Origin: Flaccisagitta enflata
Lineage: Eukaryota; Chaetognatha; Sagittoidea; Aphragmophora
Assembly: GCA_965153355.1 (NCBI GenBank)
Contig: OZ231127.1
Coordinates: 9,610,001 to 9,674,000, forward strand
Direction: 5' to 3'
Length of the DNA: 64,000 nt
Shown: piece after piece, positions 1-10,432 of the stretch
Layout of the letters: the number at the start of each line of letters is the position of its first letter
How positions within the stretch are numbered: the stretch's first letter is position 1
Position numbers and translations under genes: made by a program
Notes under the pieces: model-generated
Databases searched by the model: none
The model's input: the letters and a program-made list of their open reading frames with translations, nothing else
What the model was told of the DNA's origin: nothing

Positions 1-388
1 TCATAATTCTCAGATCTTCACCCCTAAATCCCCAAATTCTCTCCTCCTTCTCCTCTTCCTTTTCCTCTTCCGGCTTCTCCTCTTCCTCCTCTTTTCCCTC
101 CTTGACTGTGATTTCTCAATTCAATCCCTCTTCTCTCCCACCCACCCACCGCTTACCCGCATGGTCGCTTCGATACGCGCACGCTTAGCCCAAAAGGACC
201 AAAATCAGCGCACGAAAACTTCGCTGTTCAGGCATGAGACAGAATATTCCAGAATGAGACAAATTTACTTAATCATATTGATGATTGATATCTGATTTTT
301 GAAGGCCTTAAGAATTCAACGGGTACTGACCACTACCATTAACCATAAGCTAGTTAGTTGGTTTCGTCCATGATTATATTTCAGTAGA
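1..388. other. unassigned sequence, pyrimidine-rich at the left edge
   Basis: Bases 1-150 are rich in CTCCTT/CTTCCT-type pyrimidine runs and the rest is mixed sequence. I recognise no gene, repeat family or structural signal here. It ends where the first HINE-like element begins. Confidence 0.4.
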
Positions 389-609
389 AACAAGTGACGC
401 GGGGTCACAATATCGTTGCGGACGGGTGGGCAGGGGCATCCAACCCCAATCCACACCACAAGTCTCCCACTCACATGCACAAAAAGCATCTAAAACACTC
501 ATTTCCTCACTTTGCGACTCGTGTCCACGGACCAACCAACCAACCGACGGACGGACGGACGGACGGACGCACAAAGCCTCTTATAGAGTTGCGTGTCCGC
601 AACTAAAAA
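389..609 (+). mobile_element. H1: HINE/pearl-like non-autonomous element, TTGCGGAC subfamily
   Basis: It starts AACAAG, followed by a 5' hairpin (GTGAC..GTCAC) and arm GTTGCGGAC. Next come GGGTGGGCAGGGG, a spacer, an (ACGG)n run near 545-570 and CTCTTATAGAG. It ends in the hairpin AGTTGCGTGTCCGCAACT and TAAAAA. The 3' stem repeats the 5' arm. Assignment to Helitron-like HINE elements is inferred from this architecture; no transposase is encoded. Confidence 0.6.
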
Positions 610-754
610 TAAGAAATGGAAATCAGTTTTTCAACAACATGATGAAACAAAATCAAATCAGATTACTATAGATTTGCAATGATTTTATTAAAAAGATGCA
701 AAGTGAAGAGTAAAACATATTTGTTAGCTCTTCTCTATCATTTCATACTAACAA

Positions 755-815
755 TGCCCCAGCCCACAGTTCCCCAGCCCACAGTGCTCCAGCCCACAAT
801 GCCCCAGCCCACAGT
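755..815 (+). repeat. 16-bp minisatellite, about 4 copies
   Basis: The unit is approximately CCCCAGCCCACAGTGC, repeated about four times with small differences. There are no coding signs. Confidence 0.75.
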
Positions 816-894
816 CTTCTATCCAAAAGTGCATTTCCGCCGTCGAACCCGTTGACTCATTTGTACGTTAAGTCGTCATTGTCGTGTCCGCCCC

Positions 895-1080
895 AGCAGC
901 CGCCACTACCACCGCCATCACCAGAACCACAACCACCACCCCACTACCACTACCATCCGTTGCAATCACTACCACTGCCACCACCACCACCACCACCACC
1001 ACCACCACCACCACCACCACCACCACCACCACCACCACCACCACCACCACCACCACCACCACCACCACAACCATCACACC
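895..1080 (+). repeat. (CCA)n microsatellite
   Basis: Nearly pure CCA/ACC repeats, longest from about 976 to 1070. The proline-, threonine- or valine-rich open frames here are by-products of the repeat. Confidence 0.9.
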
Positions 1081-1085
1081 GGGGC

Positions 1086-1480
1086 TAAAAACCGCCCCCG
1101 ACGCAGACCGGAGACCAACCAACCCCTTATCCAACCTAAACCACCATCACCGTGGATAAAAACCATCCCCGTTGCAGACCAAAGACCAACCAACCCCTTA
1201 ACCTACCTAAACCACCATCACCGTGGCTAAAAACCATCCCCGACGTGGACCTGGAACCAACCAGCCTTTACCAGCCTAAACCACCGTCACCGTGGTTAAA
1301 AACCACCCTACGGGATCGGAGACCAACCAACCCCTTAGCCAACCTAAACACCATCATCGTGTAAAACCACCTATGACGCAGACCGGAGTCTAACCACTCC
1401 TTAACCAGCTAAACCACTATCACCGGGCAACACCACCGACGCAGACCGGAACCAACCACCCATAACCAGCCCGCCTACCA
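1086..1480 (+). repeat. ~65-71 bp minisatellite between two (CCA)n tracts
   Basis: TAAAACC-type starts recur at about 1086, 1157, 1228, 1297, 1362 and 1426. Each is followed by a GACGCAGACCGGA-like and an ACCAACCAACCCCTTA-like segment. There are about 5.5 diverged units. Confidence 0.75.
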
Positions 1481-1645
1481 CTACCACCACCACCACCACA
1501 CCACCACCACCACCACCACCACCACCACCACCACCACCACCACCACCACCACCACCACAACCACCACCACCACCACCACCACCATCACCACCACCACCAC
1601 CACCACCACCACCACCACCACCACCACCACCACCACCACGGCCAC
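1481..1645 (+). repeat. (CCA)n microsatellite
   Basis: Almost uninterrupted CCA repeats that close the minisatellite on its right side. Confidence 0.9.
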
Positions 1646-1800
1646 TACCATCAGTCACCACCACCACCACTACCATCGCCGTTCCGGCCAACCGCCGTCA
1701 CACTTTGCTAAATGGTCGTTTGATATTTGGCATCTCTTTTTCGCCTCAAGAAATTCAAAGACTCTTCTTATTGTCTCACTCCCTTCGTCCGTGCGCATTC

Positions 1801-2110
<310 letters not shown>

Positions 2111-2314
2111 TCTTCTTCATTCATTCTAATCTTCATCACTTATTCAGCTCCACCCTGCTCATTTTATTAATCCCATTCTTTTTGTCCCCTTTATAGACAC
2201 CCCTTTCCTCCTGCACCACTATTTTCTTTTCTCCTGTTCCTCCTCATCCTCCTCATCCTCTTCATCCTCCTCATCTTCCTCTTCCTCTTCTTCCTCATCT
2301 CTTTAATCCAAAAA

Positions 2315-2340
2315 CACGTGCGATGATTTCCATGACGTCA
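2315..2340 (+). promoter_or_regulatory. E-box and full CRE palindrome
   Basis: CACGTG lies at 2315-2320 and TGACGTCA at 2333-2340, within otherwise pyrimidine-rich DNA about 0.5 kb upstream of the LINE ORF1. Both motifs are short and may be fortuitous; no transcript start can be inferred. Confidence 0.2.
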
Positions 2341-2369
2341 CTATTATTGTTCCATATGTCACGAATCTA

Positions 2370-2396
2370 CTTTCTTTCTTTTCTTCTTTCTTTCCT

Positions 2397-2443
<47 letters not shown>

Positions 2444-2698
2444 ATCTTTCTTTCTTTCTTTCTTTTTCTTTCTTTCTTATTTTTATTCTTTCTTTCTTTC
2501 ATTCACTTTCTTTCTTTCTTCTTTCTTTCAACTTCAACTCTCTTTTCTTCAACAACTTCTTTTTCTTTCTTCTCTTTCTTTTTTCTTTTCTTTCTTTTTC
2601 TTTCTTTCTTCTTTCTTGCTTTCTTTCTTTCTTTCTTTCTTTCATTCATTCATTCATTCATTCATTCATTCATTCATTCATTCACTCATTCATTCAGC
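2370..2698 (+). repeat. (TTTC)n followed by (ATTC)n
   Basis: TTTC repeats with interruptions from about 2370 to 2640, then clean ATTC repeats to about 2697, directly upstream of the LINE. The same two repeats occur just downstream of it. Confidence 0.9.
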
Positions 2699-2850
2699 TA
2701 ATTTCTACTACTTCACTTGTTTAAGGTGTCCGATGCCTCGCTCCCGAGGAAACCCAGACGTCAAAGACTTCAACGCGCCGTGGGAATCGTCGAGACCGAG
2801 ACGTCGGTCACCTTTCAAGCAATTTAAGCTTCTCAAACTGACTGTGTACA

Positions 2851-3861
2851 ATGGCAGACGTGATCGTCAATCATCTTCTTTTCTACGTCGCAAACAAATA
2901 CACGACAACGCCACGCGATAAAATTGTTGAAAATGTCGTCAAATTCTATGCGGATTTCGAGGAGATAAGTGACGCAAAAAAACTTTTGTATGAAAAATCG
3001 AATAAAAATTATACGCCGAGACGTGGCGACGATAAAGCCACGAAAACGGCGCAAGACATCGTCGACACTTTCGTCTCATGCGACAACAGCGGCGTCAACC
3101 TTCCGGTTTTTGCGGCGACAAATTTGGGCAAAATGCCAGTCATGTCTGATGGCGCAGTGACGTTGGAGCAGGTGATGCTCGTCATTGCTTCGATGAACAC
3201 TCGGCTTGGCGACGTCGAAAAATCACTGTCTACGAGAAAGACCAATTCGAACGAAAGTGAGTCAAATCTGATTCAATCGTCTTCAGATTTGACTGCAGAG
3301 ACAATCGAGGACCCGCCCAACAACGATCTAACTTTACCTCTGTCTGCGGAACGGAGCTCGAGTACGAATCCATGGCTACAGCACCGCTTCCGTCTTCATC
3401 AATCGGAACGTCCCAGGTCTGTCAGCGAAAGACAGCCTGCAGCAACGCATCAACAACCTCGTCAACCACGTGAACAGCCTCGTCAACAGCAACAACGACG
3501 AAGTGGCTCGAGACCCAGACAAACTTACATCGGGAAAAAGGTCATGACGGGTGAAATGTCGTGGGGAGGTGTTGAGCTGCTGTCCCATCGCTACATTGGC
3601 AACGTAAACAGCAACGTGACAGCGTCCATGATTGAGAACGATCTCAAATCGAGAGGCGTTGACGTCATCAAATTGGAGGAAAACGTCATCACGAAACATA
3701 CACGATTTAAGTCCTTCAAACTGACGGTCAAACGCGACGACGAGGAAAAGGTGGACGATCGCAGCTTTTGGCCGATGTACGTACTATGCAGGCCATGGTA
3801 CAACCCACGTCAGCCACGCGGTGATCGAGACGGCGCTTCAGCGGCGGCACCTGTGTCGTAA
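2851..3861 (+). CDS. LINE ORF1 protein, 336 aa
   Basis: Starts at ATG 2851 (MADVIVNH) and ends at TAA 3859-3861. The N-terminal ~80 residues look helical, with FYADFEEISDAKKLLYEK. A Gln/Arg-rich basic linker spans roughly residues 185-228 and probably binds nucleic acid. The C-terminal part is a compact alpha/beta-looking domain ending in FWPMYVLCRPW at about 306-316, with the WP and CRPW signature I associate with ORF1 proteins of CR1-type elements. By analogy with other LINE ORF1 proteins it would coat element RNA in a ribonucleoprotein. I see no zinc knuckle or PHD finger. Its codons are rich in GAC, GTC and CG dinucleotides, unlike the AT-rich ORF2. The stop overlaps the ORF2 start (TAATG). 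Confidence 0.8.
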   Translation: MADVIVNHLLFYVANKYTTTPRDKIVENVVKFYADFEEISDAKKLLYEKSNKNYTPRRGDDKATKTAQDIVDTFVSCDNSGVNLPVFAATNLGKMPVMSDGAVTLEQVMLVIASMNTRLGDVEKSLSTRKTNSNESESNLIQSSSDLTAETIEDPPNNDLTLPLSAERSSSTNPWLQHRFRLHQSERPRSVSERQPAATHQQPRQPREQPRQQQQRRSGSRPRQTYIGKKVMTGEMSWGGVELLSHRYIGNVNSNVTASMIENDLKSRGVDVIKLEENVITKHTRFKSFKLTVKRDDEEKVDDRSFWPMYVLCRPWYNPRQPRGDRDGASAAAPVS

Positions 3862-6686
3862 TGGCTTCCCGGATTACAATTAGCTCGCAAAACATCAACG
3901 GTTTTGCGAGGAATGAATCATATATAAAGGGGTTGTGTGAAAAATTCCCAAACTCGATTAGAGGATTCCAGGAACATTGGTTGAAGCCGCCCTACAAAAA
4001 ACACGCCGGTGTCAACAAACTCCGTCATGTTCACGATAGTTTTGATGGCTGGGGTACATCGGCGATGAGACATCAAATGGAAAAAGAGGTGAGACTCGGA
4101 CGACCATTTGGTGGAACTGGCTTTTTGTGGAATAAAAGTTTGTCCATGGCTATAAAACCAAGAATCGAATACAAACATGAACGTGTTAGTGTACTCGAAT
4201 TAAATGGCACAAATGAAAAAATTCTTATAGTTAATGCATATATGCCTTATTACAATCCTAGTCAAATTGATGAACAGGTGACTTTGTATACCGATACTTT
4301 AGGTTTTATTGATTCGGTGATGGAAATGAATAGAGATTGCAATTTCATTTTTATGTCAGACTTGAACTGCAATATTAATGATGACAATCATCCTTTTTCT
4401 GTTTTAATTCGTGACTTTATGTTAAAACGCAATCTTATATCCTCTTACGACTTGATAAATAATTTTGATCGTAACACATCTTGGACGCGAAAAGGTAAAG
4501 GTCGGAATGGCGTGGAACACTTTTCTTTAATTGATTTCATACTAATTAGTCGATCAATTTCATCAAAAGTAGAGAATGTACGTATTTCTGACTATCCAGA
4601 GAACCTTTCTGATCATTGTCCGGTAGAACTAGACTTGATTTTTGAATTTGAAACTTTTTCACAAGAAAAGATTACTTCTTTAAATTCTATTGATTGGAAA
4701 AAGATTCATGGCTCTGTTAGAAGTAACTATGAAGCAGTTATGGAACGCGAACTAGATTCTCTAACGATTCCTGATATTGTACATGGTAAGCATATATGTG
4801 ATAATATTTCTCATTTACATATATTAGAAACCTATTATCAAAATATCGTAAATGCAATAGCAGTAGCTGATTCGGTTTTGCCACGTTGTAATCCATCTAA
4901 TCAAAAACACTTTTGGAACGATGAATTATCTAAATTAAAGAACGAGTCAATTGATGCCTTTAGCCTATGGAAGAATTTGGGCCGGCCCCGGTCGGGTGTT
5001 ATTTTTGACTTAAAGAAATCTGCCCAGTATCGGTACAAATGCTTTTTACGTCGATGTCAAAAAGATCTTAATCGTGAAAAAAATGATGAATTGCATAATA
5101 ACTTGATTAGGAAGGATCCTATTAAATTTTGGAAGTCATGGAAATCCATCCATGGTTCTGGACGTGACAATGCAATAAGAATTGATGGTTTTGTAAAAGA
5201 TGATGATATTGCAAATCGTTTTGCTGACTCTTTTAGATCTGTATATCAGTCGAATGATCCCACACGGGTTTCTGAACTTTCTAACCAATTTGACGATTTA
5301 TACTCTGATTATTGTGATGAGCATAAACACGATGATATTTCATGTTACTACTTAAGTTGGAATGATATGTTAGATTTAGTTGATCGTATGAAGGTTGGAA
5401 AGGCTGCGGCCGGTTTTGTAAAGTACGAACACATTTTACTTGGCTCTCCAAAATTATTGGTACACTTACATCTTTTATTCAATGGCCTTATTCAACATGG
5501 ATACGTTCCTCAAGACTTCTTATCCGGTGTTGTTACTCCTATTGTGAAAGATGCGGAAGGTGATGTTTCCTCGTCAAACAATTATCGTGGAATTACCTTG
5601 AGTGTTGTCTTTGCGTCTCTCTTTGAAATGGCTATCTTGACTAAAATAGGACATATGCTTACGACTGATCATCTTCAATTTGGCTATAAAAAAAGACATT
5701 CCTGTTCTCACGCGGTTTTTGTCATGCGTTCTTGTATAGATTATTTTATTGAACATGGCTCTAATGTATTTGCTACATTTCTAGATTGTTCAAAAGGGTT
5801 TGACAAAATAGACCATAGTGGTTTATTTATAAAACTGATTAAACGAGGTATTCCATTATGTTTCCTTAACATAATCATTTATTGGTATCGCAACTTGACG
5901 AGCGTTGTTAAATGGAATAATTCAATCAGCAGATCATTTCATGTAAAATCTGGAGTTCGTCAAGGAGGGATACTAAGCCCACGACTTTTCATTCTTTATG
6001 TAAATGATCTTTTAATAGCTCTTAGAGCGTCAGGAGCCGGATGTTACATTGAAGAAATGTTTGTTGCAGCTATTATGTACGCGGATGATTTGGCTCTTTT
6101 AGCACCGACGCGGAAGTCAATGCAGCAATTACTGAATATTTGTCAGGAATTTGGAATTGATTGGTGTTTGACTTATAATCCAACGAAAACAAGTGTATTG
6201 ATTTTTGGTAAATCAATTTCTCACGAACCTCTTTACTTAAACAATATGCCAATAGCTACGGTTAATAGTTACAAATATCTTGGTGTAAATCTCGCGGCGG
6301 GAAAACGATTTGACACTCCTGTAAGAAAACCTCTGATGTCTTTCTACTGTAGTACGAATACTATTCTCAATGTTTTGAACAAACCTAGTGAGTCGGTTCT
6401 CATGAAGCTACTTTACAGTAACTGTGTGCCTGTTCTGACTTACGGTTGTGAAGTTAAAAGACATAGTGGAAGAGATATGACTAGTCTAGATGTTGCTCTC
6501 AATGATTGTATACGGAAAATTTTTGGGTATAACCGTTGGGAAAGCACGCGTGAATTACGAAGGTCTCTTGGATACGAATCGATTACGGAAATTTTTGCAA
6601 AAAGAAATTCCCGCTTTTTAAACTGTTTAGGTCGCACGGGGAATTCAATTTTAATTCGTCTCAAATCACTATTTTTTTCACAGTGA
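3861..6686 (+). CDS. LINE ORF2: APE endonuclease - reverse transcriptase, 941 aa
   Basis: Starts at ATG 3861, inside the ORF1 stop. The endonuclease covers residues ~5-258: QNINGF (10-15), QEHWL (37-41), GGTGFLW (84-90), NAYMPY (125-130), MSDLNC (165-170), LIDFILIS (223-230) and SDHCPVEL (250-257), matching the catalytic blocks of the exonuclease-endonuclease-phosphatase fold. The reverse transcriptase spans about 545-800, with NNYRGITL, QFGYKK, FLDCSKGFDKID (first catalytic Asp ~642), RQGGILSPRLF and YADD at 740-743. A C-terminal tail (CIRKIFGYNRWESTRELRR) is shared with the fragment at 58 kb. No RNase H follows. The expected role is target-primed reverse transcription: nick DNA, then copy element RNA from the nick. 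No internal stops, so it may be functional. Confidence 0.93.
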   Translation: MASRITISSQNINGFARNESYIKGLCEKFPNSIRGFQEHWLKPPYKKHAGVNKLRHVHDSFDGWGTSAMRHQMEKEVRLGRPFGGTGFLWNKSLSMAIKPRIEYKHERVSVLELNGTNEKILIVNAYMPYYNPSQIDEQVTLYTDTLGFIDSVMEMNRDCNFIFMSDLNCNINDDNHPFSVLIRDFMLKRNLISSYDLINNFDRNTSWTRKGKGRNGVEHFSLIDFILISRSISSKVENVRISDYPENLSDHCPVELDLIFEFETFSQEKITSLNSIDWKKIHGSVRSNYEAVMERELDSLTIPDIVHGKHICDNISHLHILETYYQNIVNAIAVADSVLPRCNPSNQKHFWNDELSKLKNESIDAFSLWKNLGRPRSGVIFDLKKSAQYRYKCFLRRCQKDLNREKNDELHNNLIRKDPIKFWKSWKSIHGSGRDNAIRIDGFVKDDDIANRFADSFRSVYQSNDPTRVSELSNQFDDLYSDYCDEHKHDDISCYYLSWNDMLDLVDRMKVGKAAAGFVKYEHILLGSPKLLVHLHLLFNGLIQHGYVPQDFLSGVVTPIVKDAEGDVSSSNNYRGITLSVVFASLFEMAILTKIGHMLTTDHLQFGYKKRHSCSHAVFVMRSCIDYFIEHGSNVFATFLDCSKGFDKIDHSGLFIKLIKRGIPLCFLNIIIYWYRNLTSVVKWNNSISRSFHVKSGVRQGGILSPRLFILYVNDLLIALRASGAGCYIEEMFVAAIMYADDLALLAPTRKSMQQLLNICQEFGIDWCLTYNPTKTSVLIFGKSISHEPLYLNNMPIATVNSYKYLGVNLAAGKRFDTPVRKPLMSFYCSTNTILNVLNKPSESVLMKLLYSNCVPVLTYGCEVKRHSGRDMTSLDVALNDCIRKIFGYNRWESTRELRRSLGYESITEIFAKRNSRFLNCLGRTGNSILIRLKSLFFSQ

Positions 6687-6807
6687 TTGTATCGTTTTCC
6701 TTTTTTTTTTCTTTTCATCTTACAAATGCCTCCTTGTTTTATTTTTTTTTCCTGCTGCGTGATTGTATGCTTTGTCACAAAACATTTGTCGACGAATATA
6801 ACTCATA

Positions 6808-7065
6808 TATTCATTCATTCATTCATTCATTCATTCATTCATTCCTTCTTTCTTTCTTTCTTTCTTTCTTTCTTGGATTCATTCCTTCATTCATTCATTC
6901 ATTCATTCATTCATTCATTCTTTCTTTCTTTTTCTCTCTCTTTGTTTCTTTATCTCTTTGTTTCTATGTTTCTTTGTTTGTTTCTTTCTTGCTTTCTTTC
7001 TTGCTTTCTTTATTTCTTACTTTTTTGCTTTGTTTCTTGCTGTCTTTCTCTCTTTGTTTTCCTCT
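6808..7065 (+). repeat. (ATTC)n/(TTTC)n tract after the LINE 3' UTR
   Basis: ATTC repeats at about 6808-6845 and 6880-6922 alternate with TTTC repeats and decay into pyrimidine-rich sequence. It may be the LINE tail, a microsatellite target, or both. Confidence 0.8.
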
Positions 7066-7183
7066 CTTTTTTTTCATTGCTGCTATCCTTTCCAGTCCAT
7101 TTTGTTTGGGGGGGACATTCACATTATTCAATTTTTTCCCTGTCCGTAGGCAATTTATAGCTGAGTTAAGTTGTTCCTTTACA

Positions 7184-7543
7184 AACAAGGCAAGACAGTC
7201 GCGGACGGTTGGGCAGGAGCAGTGATGCGAAAACCGCCCGGAATTCAACAAGGCGCGTGCGAGACTTTCAGATTGACTTAGAATGACTTAGAATGACATA
7301 GAATGACTTAGTATACTCTTATATGACTTTAAAAGACTTAAAGAAATAAAATTGATAAAAAAAGTAAAAGTGTGACGGACCGACAGACCGACCAACCGAC
7401 CGACCGACCGACCGACGGACAAAGCGGGGTGTAGAGTCGCATGCACGCGACTAAATATGTGACGGACAGACAAACCGACTGACATACCGACCGATCTACC
7501 GACCGACACGGCAAGGTGTAGAGTCGCATGACGCGATTAAAAA
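7184..7543 (+). mobile_element. H2: composite HINE-like element with two 3' ends
   Basis: The 5' part (AACAAGG, AGTCGCGGACGGTTGGGCAGGAGCAG in outline) lies at 7184-7240. Two successive (ACGG)/(CCGA)-type tracts follow, each ending in a GTAGAGTCGCATG..CGCGA hairpin, at about 7455 and 7543. It looks like one insertion on top of another, or a duplicated 3' end. Confidence 0.5.
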
Positions 7544-7813
7544 TGGCGCCCTGGCAAACCCAGCAATGTAGCACCACCCATATCCCACGATACAAATCAA
7601 CAATTTTAAACGCGTTCTTCGCATTCCTTTAAAATTTATTTTAGCATTCTTCAAATAACAAAATGAAGCAGTTTAATGTGTTCTGCTTCAAAATGATGAA
7701 ATGATGAAAAGCCGTAATAACTCAATAAGGGCAAAAAGTAAAAGAGGCAACGGTGATCAAAATTTTCATTTCGAGTTACATATATCAGTCTAATGCAAAT
7801 TGGGTTTGATTCG
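7544..7813. other. no recognisable feature
   Basis: AT-rich unique-looking sequence between two HINE-like elements. No gene, motif or repeat family is seen. Confidence 0.4.
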
Positions 7814-8145
7814 TTTTTAGATGCGTCCTCGCATCTCTATAAGAGGATTGTCGGTCCGTTCGTCCGTCCGTCCGTCCGTCCGTCCGTCCGTCCGTCCGTC
7901 CGTCCGTCCGTCCGTCCGTCCGTTCGTCCGTCCGTCCGTCCGTCCGTCCATCCGTAACGCCAGTGCGAAAAACGCATTTCTCAGCTGTTTTTGGTCATGG
8001 CGAGATCGTCTACTGAATTAAACGGGTTTTGTAGTTTGTCAGTCAGTTCGTCCATGCGTCAACCCATATGTCACACAGTATCAGCGCAAATTTCGCTCCA
8101 CGTAAGGACACAGTCAGGACGCATCGTTACCCGGTCGGGCTTGTT
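7814..8145 (-). mobile_element. H3: full-length HINE-like element, GATGCGTCC subfamily
   Basis: Read on the minus strand it runs AACAAG, 5' hairpin CCCGACCGGG, arm GATGCGTCC, a 332-bp body with a long (GGAC)n tract, CCTCTTATAGAG, hairpin AGATGCGAGGACGCATCT and AAAAA. Length and layout match H21 at 62.9 kb. Confidence 0.65.
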
Positions 8146-8164
8146 AAGTGGAGTCTAGAGCGAG

Positions 8165-8186
8165 TTTTTTTTTTTTTTTTTTTTGC

Positions 8187-8277
<91 letters not shown>

Positions 8278-8310
8278 GTGCGTGTGTACGTTTGTGAGTG
8301 CGTGTGTATT
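8165..8310 (+). repeat. poly-T followed by (GT)n microsatellite
   Basis: About 18 T, then uninterrupted GT from about 8191 to 8274, ending in imperfect GTGCGTGT repeats. Confidence 0.95.
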
Positions 8311-8550
8311 TGTTTTTTGCGCTGCTGCATAGGAAACGTTATGCAACTTCTTTAACAATGGGAGGACAAGTCTCACTGCTGTCTTGCAAACACTTGCATG
8401 TGAAAAGAGGGCAGGATACGATTTTACTCTGGAGCCGCAGGCTAGACAAAATCAATCGTTGTCTCAAGAGCAGCTTGACTTTTTGTGTTTCTAATGCAAG
8501 TTTTTTTGCGACACATGACAATTCCTCCCATCCTTGTTGAAAAGTACAAT

Positions 8551-8667
<117 letters not shown>

Positions 8668-8914
8668 GGAGATAAAGCAAAGATGGATGAGCGGCTAACA
8701 CCGGGGCAAACTCGTATAACTCTACAGCGAGCAAACGATCTGAAATCGGTGCCTGGGGGGATATGACGCACGAATCAACTGACCAAAAGCTTAACTGTCA
8801 CTGCATGGCCTAACGGTAGTTACTCGGAAAAAATGCCTCGGCATAGCGGCCCATACTGGGTGGTAGTATGGACCCTCCCAATCACATCCACACTAAGAGC
8901 CAAATGTTCTACTT

Positions 8915-9140
8915 GGATATTAGGCCAAAATGGCCTAATATGGCCATTTTTCAGGTCATTATGGCTCTACCATGGGATTTACGGCTTTTTTTTCATTTTA
9001 CTGGATTTTTTTCTCTGAAACTAATGCCAACGGTTGATTTATCAACCTATGGATACATACCAGGCCAAAGCAAGAAGAAAATACGGTCCAATTGACCCAA
9101 TATGGCCTAATTTCAGGCCAAAAATCCGTTTTCTTGACTC
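8915..9140 (+). repeat. ATGGCC-rich degenerate repeat
   Basis: GGCCAAAATGGCC, TATGGCC and CAGGCCAAAA motifs recur at irregular spacing. The same style of sequence occurs at about 33.85-33.99 kb, so this is probably part of the 20-bp minisatellite superfamily. No coding potential. Confidence 0.4.
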
Positions 9141-9173
9141 CCAAACATTGTTATTATTGTTGTTGTTTTTGTT

Positions 9174-9215
<42 letters not shown>

Positions 9216-9697
9216 GGGCAGCGGCTCGTACAGGGTTAGTGGCCTGCGTTTTTACACATGAGGAATTTTCTCCTTCTCCTCCTCCTTCACCCCCCTCTGT
9301 CTCAAATTCAAGGCCCAAATGCCAGCCTCAAGGCCCTAATATCAGCCTGGAGGCCCAAATCATAGCTTTCAGGCCCAAATGCCAGCCTTTAACTGTAAAT
9401 CCCATCCTCAAAACCCAAATGGCAGCCACAAAGCCCAATTCCCAACCTCGTGGCCCAATTCTTGCCTCAAAGCCCAAATCGCAGCTTGAAGGCTTAAATC
9501 GCTGCTTGAAGTCCCTAATCCTAGAGGAGAATCAAGGCGGAGAAGGAGAAGATTCCTCATATGTGTGAAAGAATGGTTCATTAAACCCTTTGAGGCCGCT
9601 GCCCAGCACTCTCCCTCAGCTTCAATCAGAGCCTTCATTAGCAAGGCACATGTACCGCTGACCATCTAACACTTTTACAACCGTTGTTGTCGGTGTT

Positions 9698-9704
9698 GTG
9701 GTTT

Positions 9705-9780
<76 letters not shown>

Positions 9781-9781
9781 C
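9698..9781 (+). repeat. (GTT)n microsatellite in the left foldback arm
   Basis: About 28 nearly perfect GTT units. It pairs with the AAC array at 10563-10668. Confidence 0.9.
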
Positions 9782-9945
9782 ATTGTAATGGTCGTTGTTG
9801 TTGTTGTTGCTGTTGTAGTTGTTTATTCTGTTATTGTTCGCCGTATATCATTGCAGAGAATCCCAATTCCTTTCTCATCATGCAATAAGTGTATTTCATT
9901 CTTAAGTTGTGTTTTTTAAAAGTTATCCAGACAAGTCGTGTGCGG

Positions 9946-10432
9946 GTGGGGAGGGGCAGTGATAAACAAGTCATCCAAGTATCGCACACAGTCAGCAGCA
10001 CCCATTGCCCTGTTTGGTGTATTTAGGTGATGTGAGGTGAGAGCAGGTAAGCGACCCCAAAGGGCTGATGTTGAGTAGAACACTCGGGTGAATTTCCATA
10101 CATCCAGGGAAGAGGTTAGGGGTCAACATAAGTGATCTGGATGGGGGCTCTAGGCCTAAGAGGGATGATTTGAGACTTATGAAGACTGATTTCAGGCTTA
10201 AGAGTCCAGATTTCAGCCCTCAATAGGCTGGACTGGGGCCCAAGGCCTTTGGAGGGGGACGGATGGACAGACAGATGGATGGATGGATGGATGGATGGAT
10301 GTATGGAACTTCACCCCTGGTTTCTACAGGACATTGGCCCTTTTGGGCCACTACCCAAAAAGGCTAACCAAGTTTTTTGGAAGGAGCAGTAATGCCAAAA
10401 ATGCCCTGCCCACCCGCGCATGACTTGTAATG
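9946..10432 (+). mobile_element. C1: B cassette inside inverted H-element ends
   Basis: GTCGTGTGCGGGTGGGGAGG at the left and its inverted counterpart CCCACCCGCGCATGAC at the right bracket a B unit. The B unit runs from AACAAGTCATCC (about 9967), through a CAGCGG/CCCAAAGGGC arm and a minisatellite with GGAT repeats (10263-10305), to a closing inverted arm ending near 10372. AAGGCTAACCAAG follows and resumes H-type sequence. Confidence 0.5.

Larger units (their letters stand above)
2715..6840 (+). mobile_element. apparently full-length non-LTR retrotransposon (CR1/L2/Jockey-like LINE)
   Basis: It holds a 5' leader of about 130 bp, two ORFs overlapping by one base, a 3' UTR from 6687 and an (ATTC)n tract from about 6808. 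ORF2 has APE endonuclease and reverse transcriptase domains and no visible RNase H, which fits the CR1/L2/Rex1/Jockey assemblage; the exact clade is uncertain. Neither ORF is broken, so this could be a recently active copy. No clear target-site duplication is visible because both flanks are microsatellites, so the ends are approximate. Confidence 0.85.

Noticed and set aside
868-1691. Poly-Pro, poly-Thr, poly-Val and poly-Gly frames
   Set aside because: Translations of CCA/CAC repeats in different frames, with no conserved flanks.
7857-7950. Regular GTCC repeats as a possible CRISPR-like or regulatory array
   Set aside because: A four-base microsatellite inside an HINE-like element, with no spacers.
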